From assembly GCA_945786985.1 (NCBI GenBank), contig CALZGC010000006.1, forward strand, positions 1-38,027: DNA of 38,027 nt, written 5' to 3'. A model generated the notes under the pieces. The model did no database searches. It was given only the letters and a program-made list of their open reading frames with translations, and was not told the DNA's origin. This DNA comes from an uncultured Nitrospirota bacterium. GTDB lineage: Bacteria > CG2-30-53-67. This document shows, in pieces, positions 1-8,250 of the stretch. The position numbers were made by a program, and so were the translations under genes. Positions within the stretch are counted from its first letter, which is position 1. Each line of letters begins with the position of its first letter.

Positions 1-246
1 ATGCACAAAGATCTTGTCCGTGAATGCGCTCGCCACGGCGACGGTCTGGTCGGTGGAGCCGGTGTCGACGATGATGATCTCGTCGACCACGGCCCGGACG
101 CTCTCGAGGCAGTTGGCAAGATGCTTCTCCTCGTTCTTGACGATCATGCAGAGGCTGAGGGTCGGGCGGGCCGATGCCGTTCTTCTTCGACGGCGCCGCC
201 CGGTGCGGCGGGGTGTTCTCGAGCGCGCGAGGGTGTCTCGGGGCAT
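1..246 (-). CDS. Family 2 glycosyltransferase, N-terminal part (cut by window edge)
   Basis: The 82 visible residues begin with an Arg/Thr-rich stretch of about 27 residues. They then run into the start of a GT-A fold: LSLCMIVKNEEKHLANCLES followed by DEIIIVDTGSTDQT. This is the nucleotide-sugar-binding beginning of GT2 enzymes, which transfer a sugar from an NDP-sugar to a glycan or protein. The DxD metal site and acceptor-binding half lie beyond the left edge. The ATG lies only 4 bases after the stop of the giant glycosyltransferase gene, with AAAAGGA upstream inside that gene, so the two are almost certainly co-transcribed and co-translated. The family call is firm; sugar and acceptor are unknown. 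Confidence 0.85.
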   Translation of the reverse strand, partial: MPRDTLARSRTPRRTGRRRRRRTASARPTLSLCMIVKNEEKHLANCLESVRAVVDEIIIVDTGSTDQTVAVASAFTDKIFVH

Positions 247-250
247 GGGT

Positions 251-3200
251 TCACGTCCTTTTGGCCGGCAGGCATGACGGTGGGTGTTTCACTGTGACCG
301 CCACGAGGTCATGGACCTGGCCGCTGCCCGGCAGTTCAAGGGTACGTTCCCTCCGGAAGGTGCCGTGGGCGAAGAGGGAAAGGGCGGCGGAGAGCTGTGC
401 CGAGTGCCGCATGCTCCGGTCTGCCTGGGGGCTGGCGCCGACCCAGATCCCTTCCTCGGTGACCACGAGGCCGCGGCTCCAGCCGCCGGCGGTAAAGAGC
501 GGCGCCCTTTTTGAGAAACTGAAGACGCGCCCGTCATGGGAAGCGCAGATCAGAAAGTCGTTCTCCCACGGTTCCATGTCGTGGGCGTGAAAGAGGCCCG
601 GGATTTCATGGATCACCCCGATCTCGAGTCCGTCCGGATCACCGGACGCGCTGAAAGCACTCTCCGTCGGGATTTCCAGGACTGCCGACGGGCGAAAGCC
701 GCGATTGTTCAGACCGATGAGAATCCTTCGGCGGTCCACATGGATGGCGTTGACATGATGCCGGTCGCGGCGCTCCCCGCCGATAGGGATCCACTGCACG
801 ATTTGCCCGGTTTCAAGATTGACCACGGCGATCCGGTTCTGCCCCGTGTCGCAGAGAAACGCCCGCCCGTCGAAGAGGGCCATCTGGTGGACGTCGTGGA
901 TATTGCAGAGATCCACCACTTTTTCGGTTTTCAGCGTGCCTGCATCGATCCGGTAGAGGGAGACATCGGAGCTGTATTTGCCCCGCTTGGGTGTGCCCAG
1001 GTCCGATCGGGCGGCCGCGTAAATCTTTCCCGTCTCTCCGTCGGCGGCGATGCCGAAGAAACTCTGGTGGGGGCCGCGCCGGAGCAGGTCCAGGATATTT
1101 CCTGAGACAGGTTCCACAAGACAGACGGCGTTGCTGGTGGTCACGAAGAGGGCGGTCGCGGCCGGATGGCCGTCCGACACTTCCTCCTGTGGCGGGGTTT
1201 CGGGTGCCGCTGCCGATACGGACGGTTCGTTGTTCTCGGGGCAAACACTTGCGTGCGCAGTGCCCATGGATGGCGGTACCGGTTTGCGAAAGAGGAAGTG
1301 ATCGCAGGGGAGTCTGTCCGCTAATGTCCAGCCGCACTGTGTGAAGAGTTGGATGAAATCCGCTTTGCTCAGAATATTGATGTGTTCCGCCAGGGGCGTG
1401 GTCCCCTGCATCGCCAGGAGCTGCGCCCCCGGCCGGGCCACCCTGAAGGTTTCGGCCGCGAACTCCGCGCAGGTGTCGGCGGGGAGGTGTTCGGTGAAAT
1501 CGATCGATACGATGAGGTCAAAGGAGGCCTTCAGGTCGTCAACGCAGCGGCGAATAGCCTTCGCATCGGCCTGAAAGAAGGTCGCCTCTCCCGGATAGTG
1601 TTGCTCGAGCCACGTCAGAACCGTCCGGGAGAAGTCGAAACCGTTGATCTTCCAACGGGGCATGACTTCCTGAAACCAGTGGGCATCTTTCCCCTGGTGC
1701 ACACCGCAGAAAAGAGCGGTTCCCGTTTCGCCAAGGTGCTTCCGGAGTTTGCGGTAGACCGCCCGATAACGGGACCGGTAAGGTCGCACCTGGGCGAGGG
1801 CTTTCTCAAAGGAATCCCATTCCGGCGATGCCGTCCAGCGGTGATAGGTATTTTCGTAGTAGGCCTGCGAACCGACGGGGAGGGTTTTCCCGGATTTGGA
1901 GAAGAACCGGATGGCAGGGCCGAGATCGGCTACTTCTCCGATGAAGCGAAATCCCTGGGCGTCCAGGGTGTCGTGCCACCACTGCCTGGACTTGAGCAGG
2001 ATGTGGGTCGGGTCGTTTTTCGCGCCCGGTGTGTCGACGCTGGGTACCTTGATGAGGAGATGTTTGATGCTGAGTCTCTGCACCTCCTTCAGGAAAGCCT
2101 GAAACTGTTCGGGATCGAGATGCTCGAGCACGGTCAGGGCCATCAGGGTGTCGAAGGGTCCTTCGAAGGGAATGCTCTGAGCGGAGCCGACTTTCAGGAA
2201 TTGCTTGTAGGGGGTCATAAGGGTTTCTTCGCGCTCGATAATCCACCGGGACGGATCACACCCGAAGGCCTCGTAACCGCAATCGCGGAGAACCTTCACC
2301 CCATAGCCCGCGGCACATCCCACGTCGATGATACGGGCCCCGGTGAACATGTCGGGGAAGGCCCCTGTCATCGTCAGCATCCGGCGGTGGATGTTCTCGC
2401 CCATGCCGCCTCGCTCGCCCCACCAGTAGCCCTGATAGCAGCTGGAGCCGCCTTCGAAATAGTGCCGTTCATCGAATCCGCCGGTGGTCTGTCGCGGATA
2501 GGCCTTCTGAATCTCCGAACGGATCCCGGGCCAGCGGGAAAGCGCGGTCTGTGCAGTGTCCGAGCCGATGACATCGACCCGGTAGGTCAGAGGCACGGCC
2601 TGGTGGACCGGGGTGCTCGTAAAGACAGCAAGGCAGGGCCGCCGAAAGGCGCCGGCGATATGCATGACGACGGAGTCGATGGCGATCACCATGTCTGCCC
2701 TCTCGATGAGGGCCTTGGAGAATTCCATGTCGTCTTCCGGGACTCGGATCGACCGGCTGGTGCTGTGCCGGCCGAACTCGAAGACGGTGTAGCCGGGATA
2801 CTGGGCGATGAGCTGGGCCACGGCCTTGGCAGGAAGTGTTTTGGGTGCGTTGCCTGCGGTGGCGTGCACCACCAGAAGGGGTTTGCTGTAATCCCGGACG
2901 AATGCCGCCGCCCGCTCCCGCGCCTCGGGACAGACCGAGAGCTCGGTCTGCAGCTCTTCCAGCGAGTCGAAGGAGACGCCCAGCTCCTCGGCAAACCGGA
3001 ATATCTTGTGCAGCCGGTATCCCGGTTTGCGCTGGGTCGGCAGGAAGACGACCCGGTCGAAACCGTTCCCGTCGGCGAACGCCTGGGCGTCGCGCATCAC
3101 GGTGCCGACCCCGGTGGGGTAATCGTCAAAATCGTTCCACGCGTCGGGCAATATGGGCAGTACCTGATCCACGAAAGAGAGGCCGCTCAGCAGTTCGGTC

Positions 3201-5593
3201 AGTGTGCGGCCGAAGCGTTTCAGTCCGAGCAAGGTGATCTCTGCCTGTGGATGGGCTGCTTTGAATTTTCGCAGCGAGGGGGTGAGCATGACCTGATCTC
3301 CCAGCCCGTGCCAGGAGACCGTCAAGACCCGCTCTTTGCGCTGATCGGACGGGGGACGTTCCGATGCCGGAGGAGTGGGCGTCAGTGATGTGCCGTTGGA
3401 AGAGACGCCGGCGGTTCCTGCCACTCGCGCGCAGATCCGCTCCCAGGTGTATTTGGTCTTGACCCGTGCCTGGCCGGTCCGGGCGATTTGTTCCCGCACG
3501 GCGTCGTCGCTGAGATAGTGGGGAACCTGGGTGGCCAGTTCCGCGGTGTCGTGGAACCAGGCAAGGTGCACGCCGTTTGCGAAATGGCGCTCCAGATCGG
3601 GGCAGTACTGGGAGAGCACGAATGCGCCGCACGCGAGGGAGTGGACGACCCGGTCCGAGAAGATGTTGGAATGGACCAGGTTGAGCACAATTTTCGAGGC
3701 GGCGACGGTTTGTCGATAGTTTTCGTTGAAGACCGGCGGGTGTGCCTCGAACTCGACCGGCCAGTTCTTGCCGAAGAGGGTGACCGGCACGATCGAGCGG
3801 ATCGCCCGGAGAAGTTCGATCCGCTTCTCCGTGGCGTTTCCGATAAAGACGACATCGTGTTGCTTCTCCTTCGTTTCGGGATAGAGGACCGACGGGTCGA
3901 ACCCTTCGAGTACCTGCAGTGTCAGGGGGTTGGCGGCCAGGAAGAACTCGGTGACCTCCAGGGAGGTGGCGCTGGCATAATCGCACGCGGCGGCGTATCG
4001 GTCCGCCCCCATGGCCCGGGCGGCGGCGATGTTGTCCATAAACCAGTACCAGGTTTTACCGTGGGACCGCGCAGCCCTGAGGGACGCGGGCGCCATGCCG
4101 TTGACCTTGCTGAAAAGGATCAGGCCGTATGTCTTGCCGTGCAGAAACCTCGCAAAATCTTCGGCCAGCTGCTCGTAACCGCCCAGTGCGGCCGCCCGGG
4201 TACGGTAGTTGTAGGCGTCCACGTTGAGTCCCAGCGATTCGAAGCCGGTTTGCATGAACGTGTTGGTGGACGCGGGGTTGTCGAGCACGCCCACGACCAG
4301 CACGTCCGCTGTTTTCATTGGCAGCGCCCCGGTTTCCGGGATCAGAGACGCCAGCAGAGGCTCCGGAGAGATCGCCTGCATGCACTGCCAGTCGCTGCAG
4401 GCCGCCCACGACGGCGTGTACTGGCAGGGCCTGCACGGCACCTCCGCGGTCATGGCAGTTACATGCGGTCCCAGGGGCCGGTTCTTGCTCCGGCGCGTGG
4501 CGCCGAAGAGCACATGAGTGGGGACGCCCAGGGCGGCGGCCATGTGGGCCGGACCGCTGTCGTTGGCCACGACCGCTTGGCACCGGGTGAGAAACGCCGC
4601 CGTTTCCGGTAGGGAGCACTTCCCCTGAAGATCGATCACCCCGTCGGGCCAGTCCTCGGACCGAAATCGTGCGGCCTCGTTTGCGCCGCCTACGAGGGCC
4701 ACGGCAACCCCGCGCGCCATGAGTTCCCGGGCCAGCGTCCGGTAGTGGGGCCAGCTCTTTCGCTCCCATCCCGCGTGACGGTAGGTATCTGCCAGCGCGA
4801 CGACCGGTCTGTCCTGGGGAAGCAGTGCCGCCACATCGGCCACAGGACAGTAGGGGGGCGGCGTCTCTCCCTTATATCCCAGGGTCCGCGCGATTTCCAT
4901 GTAGTGCTCCGACTCGTGGAGGGCCGGGTCATTGTACTCGAGTGTCCGGATGGTCCCGGCGTGGGCGGACAGGTCATCTCCGTGGTGCTCCCGAGTCCCC
5001 GAAGACCAGAGGGTGTAGAAGAGTGTGTCGTAGTGCGTGCCGTCCGGTTCGGTGAGGATCCGGTCGACCAGTTCCCAGCCCTCCAGAATCTCCAGCGCGG
5101 GGTAGCGGCCGAGTACGTGGACCGGCAGGTCGGGGCGGCAGTTTTTGAGCGCCCGGATCGCCGGTGTGAGCAGGATCATGTTGCCGATCCCCTCCTCCAT
5201 GACAATCAGGATCGGCTCTGCCGTGGCAGGGTGGCCGCCGTCGGGTCCGGCCGCACCGTCGACCGGAAGCGGTGGTGCGGCGAGGACCGCTTGCAGGGCG
5301 CGTACATTCTCCAGGGCGTCGGGGTAGTGGGGGTTACGCGCCAGGCAGACCTCGAACAGGCGGACGGCCTCCCCAAACGCGCCCATTTCCCACGCGATCA
5401 CGCCGAGATTGTTCAGAATCTCGGGGTCGTCCGGGTGCTCGAGCTGAAGCTCGCTAAATAACCGCCGGGCTTCGGACAGGTTGCCCGCCGCAAACAGGGC
5501 TTCGCCCGCTTCGATTCGGGGGTCCCGCTTGCCGTCGGGCGTACCGGTCTCGATGGAAGCAGGAGAGATCGGGGTCGTGCGGTCATTGCCCAT
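251..5593 (-). CDS. Giant multidomain glycosyltransferase/methyltransferase protein (TPR-GT9-CgeB-GT9-MT-MT-propeller-like)
   Basis: This single open frame encodes about 1780 residues. In order I see: TPR-like helices (about 25-105); a GT9 heptosyltransferase-like domain (about 127-420, with VVANDSGPAHMAAALGVPT); a CgeB/DUF3880-like glycosyltransferase (about 427-750); a second GT9-like domain (about 755-1050, with IAIDSVVMHIAGA); a class I SAM methyltransferase (about 1070-1270, motif IIDVGCAAGYG); a second, degenerate methyltransferase (about 1287-1440, LFCGVHQGKD); and a C-terminal repeat domain (about 1480-1765) resembling propeller proteins such as the TIGR03032 type. The ATG at 5593 is preceded by GAGG at 5-base spacing. 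A GTG at 5656 in the same frame has GGAGG only 2 bases away and is less likely. The protein probably assembles and methylates a surface glycan, possibly on flagellin or polysaccharide; the substrate is unknown. There is no signal peptide, so it should be cytoplasmic. Confidence 0.85.
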   Translation of the reverse strand: MGNDRTTPISPASIETGTPDGKRDPRIEAGEALFAAGNLSEARRLFSELQLEHPDDPEILNNLGVIAWEMGAFGEAVRLFEVCLARNPHYPDALENVRALQAVLAAPPLPVDGAAGPDGGHPATAEPILIVMEEGIGNMILLTPAIRALKNCRPDLPVHVLGRYPALEILEGWELVDRILTEPDGTHYDTLFYTLWSSGTREHHGDDLSAHAGTIRTLEYNDPALHESEHYMEIARTLGYKGETPPPYCPVADVAALLPQDRPVVALADTYRHAGWERKSWPHYRTLARELMARGVAVALVGGANEAARFRSEDWPDGVIDLQGKCSLPETAAFLTRCQAVVANDSGPAHMAAALGVPTHVLFGATRRSKNRPLGPHVTAMTAEVPCRPCQYTPSWAACSDWQCMQAISPEPLLASLIPETGALPMKTADVLVVGVLDNPASTNTFMQTGFESLGLNVDAYNYRTRAAALGGYEQLAEDFARFLHGKTYGLILFSKVNGMAPASLRAARSHGKTWYWFMDNIAAARAMGADRYAAACDYASATSLEVTEFFLAANPLTLQVLEGFDPSVLYPETKEKQHDVVFIGNATEKRIELLRAIRSIVPVTLFGKNWPVEFEAHPPVFNENYRQTVAASKIVLNLVHSNIFSDRVVHSLACGAFVLSQYCPDLERHFANGVHLAWFHDTAELATQVPHYLSDDAVREQIARTGQARVKTKYTWERICARVAGTAGVSSNGTSLTPTPPASERPPSDQRKERVLTVSWHGLGDQVMLTPSLRKFKAAHPQAEITLLGLKRFGRTLTELLSGLSFVDQVLPILPDAWNDFDDYPTGVGTVMRDAQAFADGNGFDRVVFLPTQRKPGYRLHKIFRFAEELGVSFDSLEELQTELSVCPEARERAAAFVRDYSKPLLVVHATAGNAPKTLPAKAVAQLIAQYPGYTVFEFGRHSTSRSIRVPEDDMEFSKALIERADMVIAIDSVVMHIAGAFRRPCLAVFTSTPVHQAVPLTYRVDVIGSDTAQTALSRWPGIRSEIQKAYPRQTTGGFDERHYFEGGSSCYQGYWWGERGGMGENIHRRMLTMTGAFPDMFTGARIIDVGCAAGYGVKVLRDCGYEAFGCDPSRWIIEREETLMTPYKQFLKVGSAQSIPFEGPFDTLMALTVLEHLDPEQFQAFLKEVQRLSIKHLLIKVPSVDTPGAKNDPTHILLKSRQWWHDTLDAQGFRFIGEVADLGPAIRFFSKSGKTLPVGSQAYYENTYHRWTASPEWDSFEKALAQVRPYRSRYRAVYRKLRKHLGETGTALFCGVHQGKDAHWFQEVMPRWKINGFDFSRTVLTWLEQHYPGEATFFQADAKAIRRCVDDLKASFDLIVSIDFTEHLPADTCAEFAAETFRVARPGAQLLAMQGTTPLAEHINILSKADFIQLFTQCGWTLADRLPCDHFLFRKPVPPSMGTAHASVCPENNEPSVSAAAPETPPQEEVSDGHPAATALFVTTSNAVCLVEPVSGNILDLLRRGPHQSFFGIAADGETGKIYAAARSDLGTPKRGKYSSDVSLYRIDAGTLKTEKVVDLCNIHDVHQMALFDGRAFLCDTGQNRIAVVNLETGQIVQWIPIGGERRDRHHVNAIHVDRRRILIGLNNRGFRPSAVLEIPTESAFSASGDPDGLEIGVIHEIPGLFHAHDMEPWENDFLICASHDGRVFSFSKRAPLFTAGGWSRGLVVTEEGIWVGASPQADRSMRHSAQLSAALSLFAHGTFRRERTLELPGSGQVHDLVAVTVKHPPSCLPAKRT

Positions 5594-5837
5594 AGAATCC
5601 TCTTCGACGTCATTTCTGTCTGGTGAAGGCTCGCCGGTGTTGTTTGAGGGGCGCACGGCCTCCCGAGGAGAAAGAGCAACTTCTGTGCCAAAGACTGTTT
5701 CTGAGTGATTACAGTGACTTGGCAGTGCCAGACCCCTCCTTGCGCGTCAGAACCCCGGACTCGGCAACAGTTCTTTGACACTGCGCCGCCACTGTGGAAG
5801 GTTAAGTTCTCGCTCGGCTCTGCCGATAAGCCGGGGC

Positions 5838-6203
5838 ATGCAGCGGTTGAGAATCGATCAGGTCGAAGCGGGCATGGTTCTGGCCGGCGATGTTCAAAAC
5901 GAGCGGGGGATGGTCCTGTGCAAGAAGGGGCTGCCCCTTTCCGAAACAATTCTCCGCCGGCTGAAAAGCGCCGGGGTCGGCACCGTAAATGTGGAGGGCC
6001 AGCCCGTCGGGGGGGCGGAGAAGCCGACGCTCGCGGAGCGGATTGCGGAACTTCACCGGCGGTTTGAAAAGACGGCCGACGCGCCTCTCATGGCGGCCCT
6101 TCGCGGAATCTGTGAGCGTCAGCTGGTGCGGCGCTACGGGGTAGCGGAGCCGGCCGCAGCTGCGAGAAGGGAAAAAGAATCCGATGGACCCCCAGCTTCT
6201 TAA
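5838..6203 (+). CDS. Small protein resembling the N-terminal domain of HD-GYP proteins
   Basis: The product is 121 residues. The first 55 match the pattern of the small domain that precedes HD-GYP phosphodiesterases (DUF3391-like): LRIDQVEAGMVLAGDVQNER, then GMVLCKKGLPLSETILRRL and a Gly-Val-Gly-Thr-Val turn. The rest is charged helix with no domain I recognise. The ATG at 5838 is chosen because the conserved pattern starts directly after it; an upstream TTG at 5775 would add an unrelated Arg-rich tail. The ribosome site is weak. The 3' end overlaps the HDOD gene by 20 bases, so the three genes 5838-7964 form one translationally coupled signalling operon. The function is probably regulatory; no catalytic residues are visible. 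Confidence 0.7.
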   Translation: MQRLRIDQVEAGMVLAGDVQNERGMVLCKKGLPLSETILRRLKSAGVGTVNVEGQPVGGAEKPTLAERIAELHRRFEKTADAPLMAALRGICERQLVRRYGVAEPAAAARREKESDGPPAS

Positions 6204-7017
6204 ATCGAAAATCGAGGCGGTCAAGCAGATTCCGACCCTGCCCGGCGTGCTCTCCAAGATGACCGCCATGATCCACGACCCCGAAACCTCTACGGTGGAG
6301 CTCGGTAGCGTGATCAGCCGCGACCAGGTCCTGGCCGCGAAAGTGCTCAAGCTGATCAATTCATCCTTCTACGGATTCCCGGGACGGATCTCGTCGGTAA
6401 GCCACGCCCTGGTGCTGCTGGGGTTCAATGTGATCAAGGGGATGGTGGTGTCCGCCTCGGTCTTCGACATGATGACCCGCGCCGTGGTGGGACTTTGGGA
6501 GCACTCCCTGGGATGCGCGACCCTCTGCGGCATCATCGCCCGAAAGCTCGATGAGAAAGAGAGCGAGGAAGTCTTCGTTGCCGGCCTGCTCCACGATATC
6601 GGCAGGGTGATGATCAGAGTCAGCCTGCCGGACGATTGCGACCGGATCCAGCAGTTGGCGGAGGTACAGGGGGTTCCCGTGCGGGAGGCGGAGCGCGAGA
6701 TCATTGGTGTCGACCATGCCCGGATTGCCGGGTGGGTTGCTGCGAAGTGGAATCTGCCCGAGGCGATTGCAGAACCGATGGTCTGCCACCATGAGCCGCC
6801 CGTCGCCAAGGCCTACGCCCGACGCACGGCCATGGTTCATCTGGCCGATGTGCTGATCCAGGCCGTCGGGTTCGGGAGCGGGGGCAACGCTTTTGTCCCG
6901 CCCCTGGACGAAGGGGCCTGTTCTCTGCTGGCCGCGGACGAGGCCTTTATCGAGACGGTCCTCTTCGAGCTGGAGGAGAACCTCGAATCCCTGTCGGCCT
7001 TTTCACTGGAAGCCTGA
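6184..7017 (+). CDS. HDOD domain signalling protein
   Basis: The product is 277 residues, nearly all of it one HDOD domain. Diagnostic stretches are IPTLPGVLSKM near the N-terminus, LINSSFYGFPGRISSVSHAL and LLGFNVIKGMVVS. A histidine-aspartate pair lies in VAGLLHDIGR near residue 140, with VDHARIAGWVAAKWNLPEAI after it. HDOD proteins are related to HD phosphohydrolases but usually lack the full metal set and act as regulators in two-component or cyclic-di-GMP networks. The C-terminal 60 residues are a helical tail. The gene starts inside the preceding small gene, and its TGA shares a base with the ATG of the receiver-GGDEF gene (TGATG). That points to one operon and joint function. Confidence 0.9.
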   Translation: MDPQLLKSKIEAVKQIPTLPGVLSKMTAMIHDPETSTVELGSVISRDQVLAAKVLKLINSSFYGFPGRISSVSHALVLLGFNVIKGMVVSASVFDMMTRAVVGLWEHSLGCATLCGIIARKLDEKESEEVFVAGLLHDIGRVMIRVSLPDDCDRIQQLAEVQGVPVREAEREIIGVDHARIAGWVAAKWNLPEAIAEPMVCHHEPPVAKAYARRTAMVHLADVLIQAVGFGSGGNAFVPPLDEGACSLLAADEAFIETVLFELEENLESLSAFSLEA

Positions 7018-7964
7018 TGGAACCGGTGCGGGAAAAGCGGATCCTCATTGTGCACCACGACCCCGAAAGGGTACGGCATTTGCAGCATCTTCTCGAAGGG
7101 CAGGGGTACGCCGCTTGCGCCGCACACAACGGGGGCGAGGCACTCGATCTGATCTACTCGGAGCCTCCTGACCTGCTGCTGCTCTCCCGGGACCTGCCCG
7201 ACATGGACGGCGAGCGGCTTTGCCGGGAACTCAAGGGGGAGACCCTCTTCGGTCACCTCCCGGTTCTGCTGCTTCTCTCCTCCCGGGACAGTCCGAAATC
7301 CCTCACCTGGGAAAGCCTGCAGGTCGATGATGTCCTCATGGAGCCCCTCGGCGGCGATGAGCTGTTCATGCGTCTGGCGCTGGCCTTCTCCCGGATTTCC
7401 CGGACGCTGGACGCCAACCCGCTGACGCGCTTGCCCGGTAACAACACCATCATCCACGAAGTCCAAAGCCGCCTGGACCGGGGCGAGGTCTTCGCCCTGG
7501 CCTACGCCGATCTGGACCATTTCAAGGGGTACAACGACAGATACGGTTTCAGCCGCGGGGATGAAGTGATTCGAATGACAGCACGCATCTTGACCAATGT
7601 TGTCCGGCAGCTGGTCGGTGTCCGCACCTTCGTTGGGCACGTCGGAGGAGACGATTTTGTCTTTCTCGCCTCTCCCGCAGGGGCAGACCGAGTCGGCCCC
7701 GAGATCCTGCAGCATTTCGACCTTGTGGTGGGAAGTTTCTACGACGAAGCGGACCGTTCGGCGGGGGCCATTGAGACCGTCGACCGCCGCGGCGAGGCGG
7801 TCCGCCACCCCATCATGTCCCTTTCCATTGCCGTGGTCTCCAACGAGAAACGGACCTTTTCACACTTCGGCGAATTCAGTGCCGTGGCGGCGGAGCTGAA
7901 GAAGTATGCCAAGAGCTTTGACGGGAGTATTTATGTCAAGGATCGAAGGGGTCAAGGGGCCTAG
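7017..7964 (+). CDS. Degenerate receiver domain fused to GGDEF-like domain
   Basis: The product is 315 residues. Residues 5-125 have the receiver fold (RILIVHHDPERV, then PDLLLLSRDLPDMDG). The position that normally holds the phosphorylated Asp is Ser in LLLLS, and the conserved Lys before Pro is Glu (VLMEPLGG), so phosphorylation by the usual mechanism looks impossible. Residues 130-310 are a GGDEF domain. The substrate-binding part (LAYADLDHFKGYNDRYGFSRG) is well kept, and the signature is GGDDF instead of GG[DE]EF. Diguanylate cyclase activity is therefore possible but uncertain. It is the last gene of the operon with the HDOD protein. The last ten codons run into a GAAGGGGTCAAGG-type repeat sequence. 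Confidence 0.85.
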   Translation: MEPVREKRILIVHHDPERVRHLQHLLEGQGYAACAAHNGGEALDLIYSEPPDLLLLSRDLPDMDGERLCRELKGETLFGHLPVLLLLSSRDSPKSLTWESLQVDDVLMEPLGGDELFMRLALAFSRISRTLDANPLTRLPGNNTIIHEVQSRLDRGEVFALAYADLDHFKGYNDRYGFSRGDEVIRMTARILTNVVRQLVGVRTFVGHVGGDDFVFLASPAGADRVGPEILQHFDLVVGSFYDEADRSAGAIETVDRRGEAVRHPIMSLSIAVVSNEKRTFSHFGEFSAVAAELKKYAKSFDGSIYVKDRRGQGA

Positions 7965-8250
7965 GGTTACGCTTTGCGTGTCCCGCTTTTCTTTATCTAT
8001 GCCGTCAGCGAGGGCTACTGCGCTAAGGAGTCTTGGGGTCAAGGGTTCAAGTGAGAAGCTGGAAACACACACAAATCCAATAGTTTGTCGGAATCGCACG
8101 CGCTTTGCGCAGAGATGTGCAGTACAGAGAACCCATTTTTCCAGAAAGCATCAGTAGACTGCCGGCAGCGTTTTACTTCTAAGAGAGGTCAAACGTCTTT
8201 CCCCCACTCGGACCCTCGGACCCTTGGCTCCTTGAACCCTTCGATTCTGC
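7935..8250. repeat. Inverted GGATCGAAGGGGTCAAGG-type repeats at gene ends
   Basis: Two near-identical 30-base sequences face each other. One lies on the plus strand at about 7940-7969 (GATCGAAGGGGTCAAGGGGC). The other lies on the minus strand at about 8247-8218 (AATCGAAGGGTTCAAGGAGC). A weaker related piece (TTGGGGTCAAGGGTTCAAG) is at about 8033-8051. The first copy encodes the last residues and stop of the receiver-GGDEF protein, and the second lies in the last codons of the M48 protease. The roughly 210 bases between the two genes hold no gene that I can support. Confidence 0.6.

Noticed and set aside
1349-3388. Long plus-strand open frame (679 codons) opposite the giant glycosyltransferase gene
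   Set aside because: It is antisense to recognisable GT9 and methyltransferase domains, has no domain pattern of its own, and such shadows are common in high-GC DNA.
8211-8250. CRISPR-like or tandem repeats in the GGGTCAAGG sequence
   Set aside because: The copies are irregular, few and inverted, without constant-length spacers.
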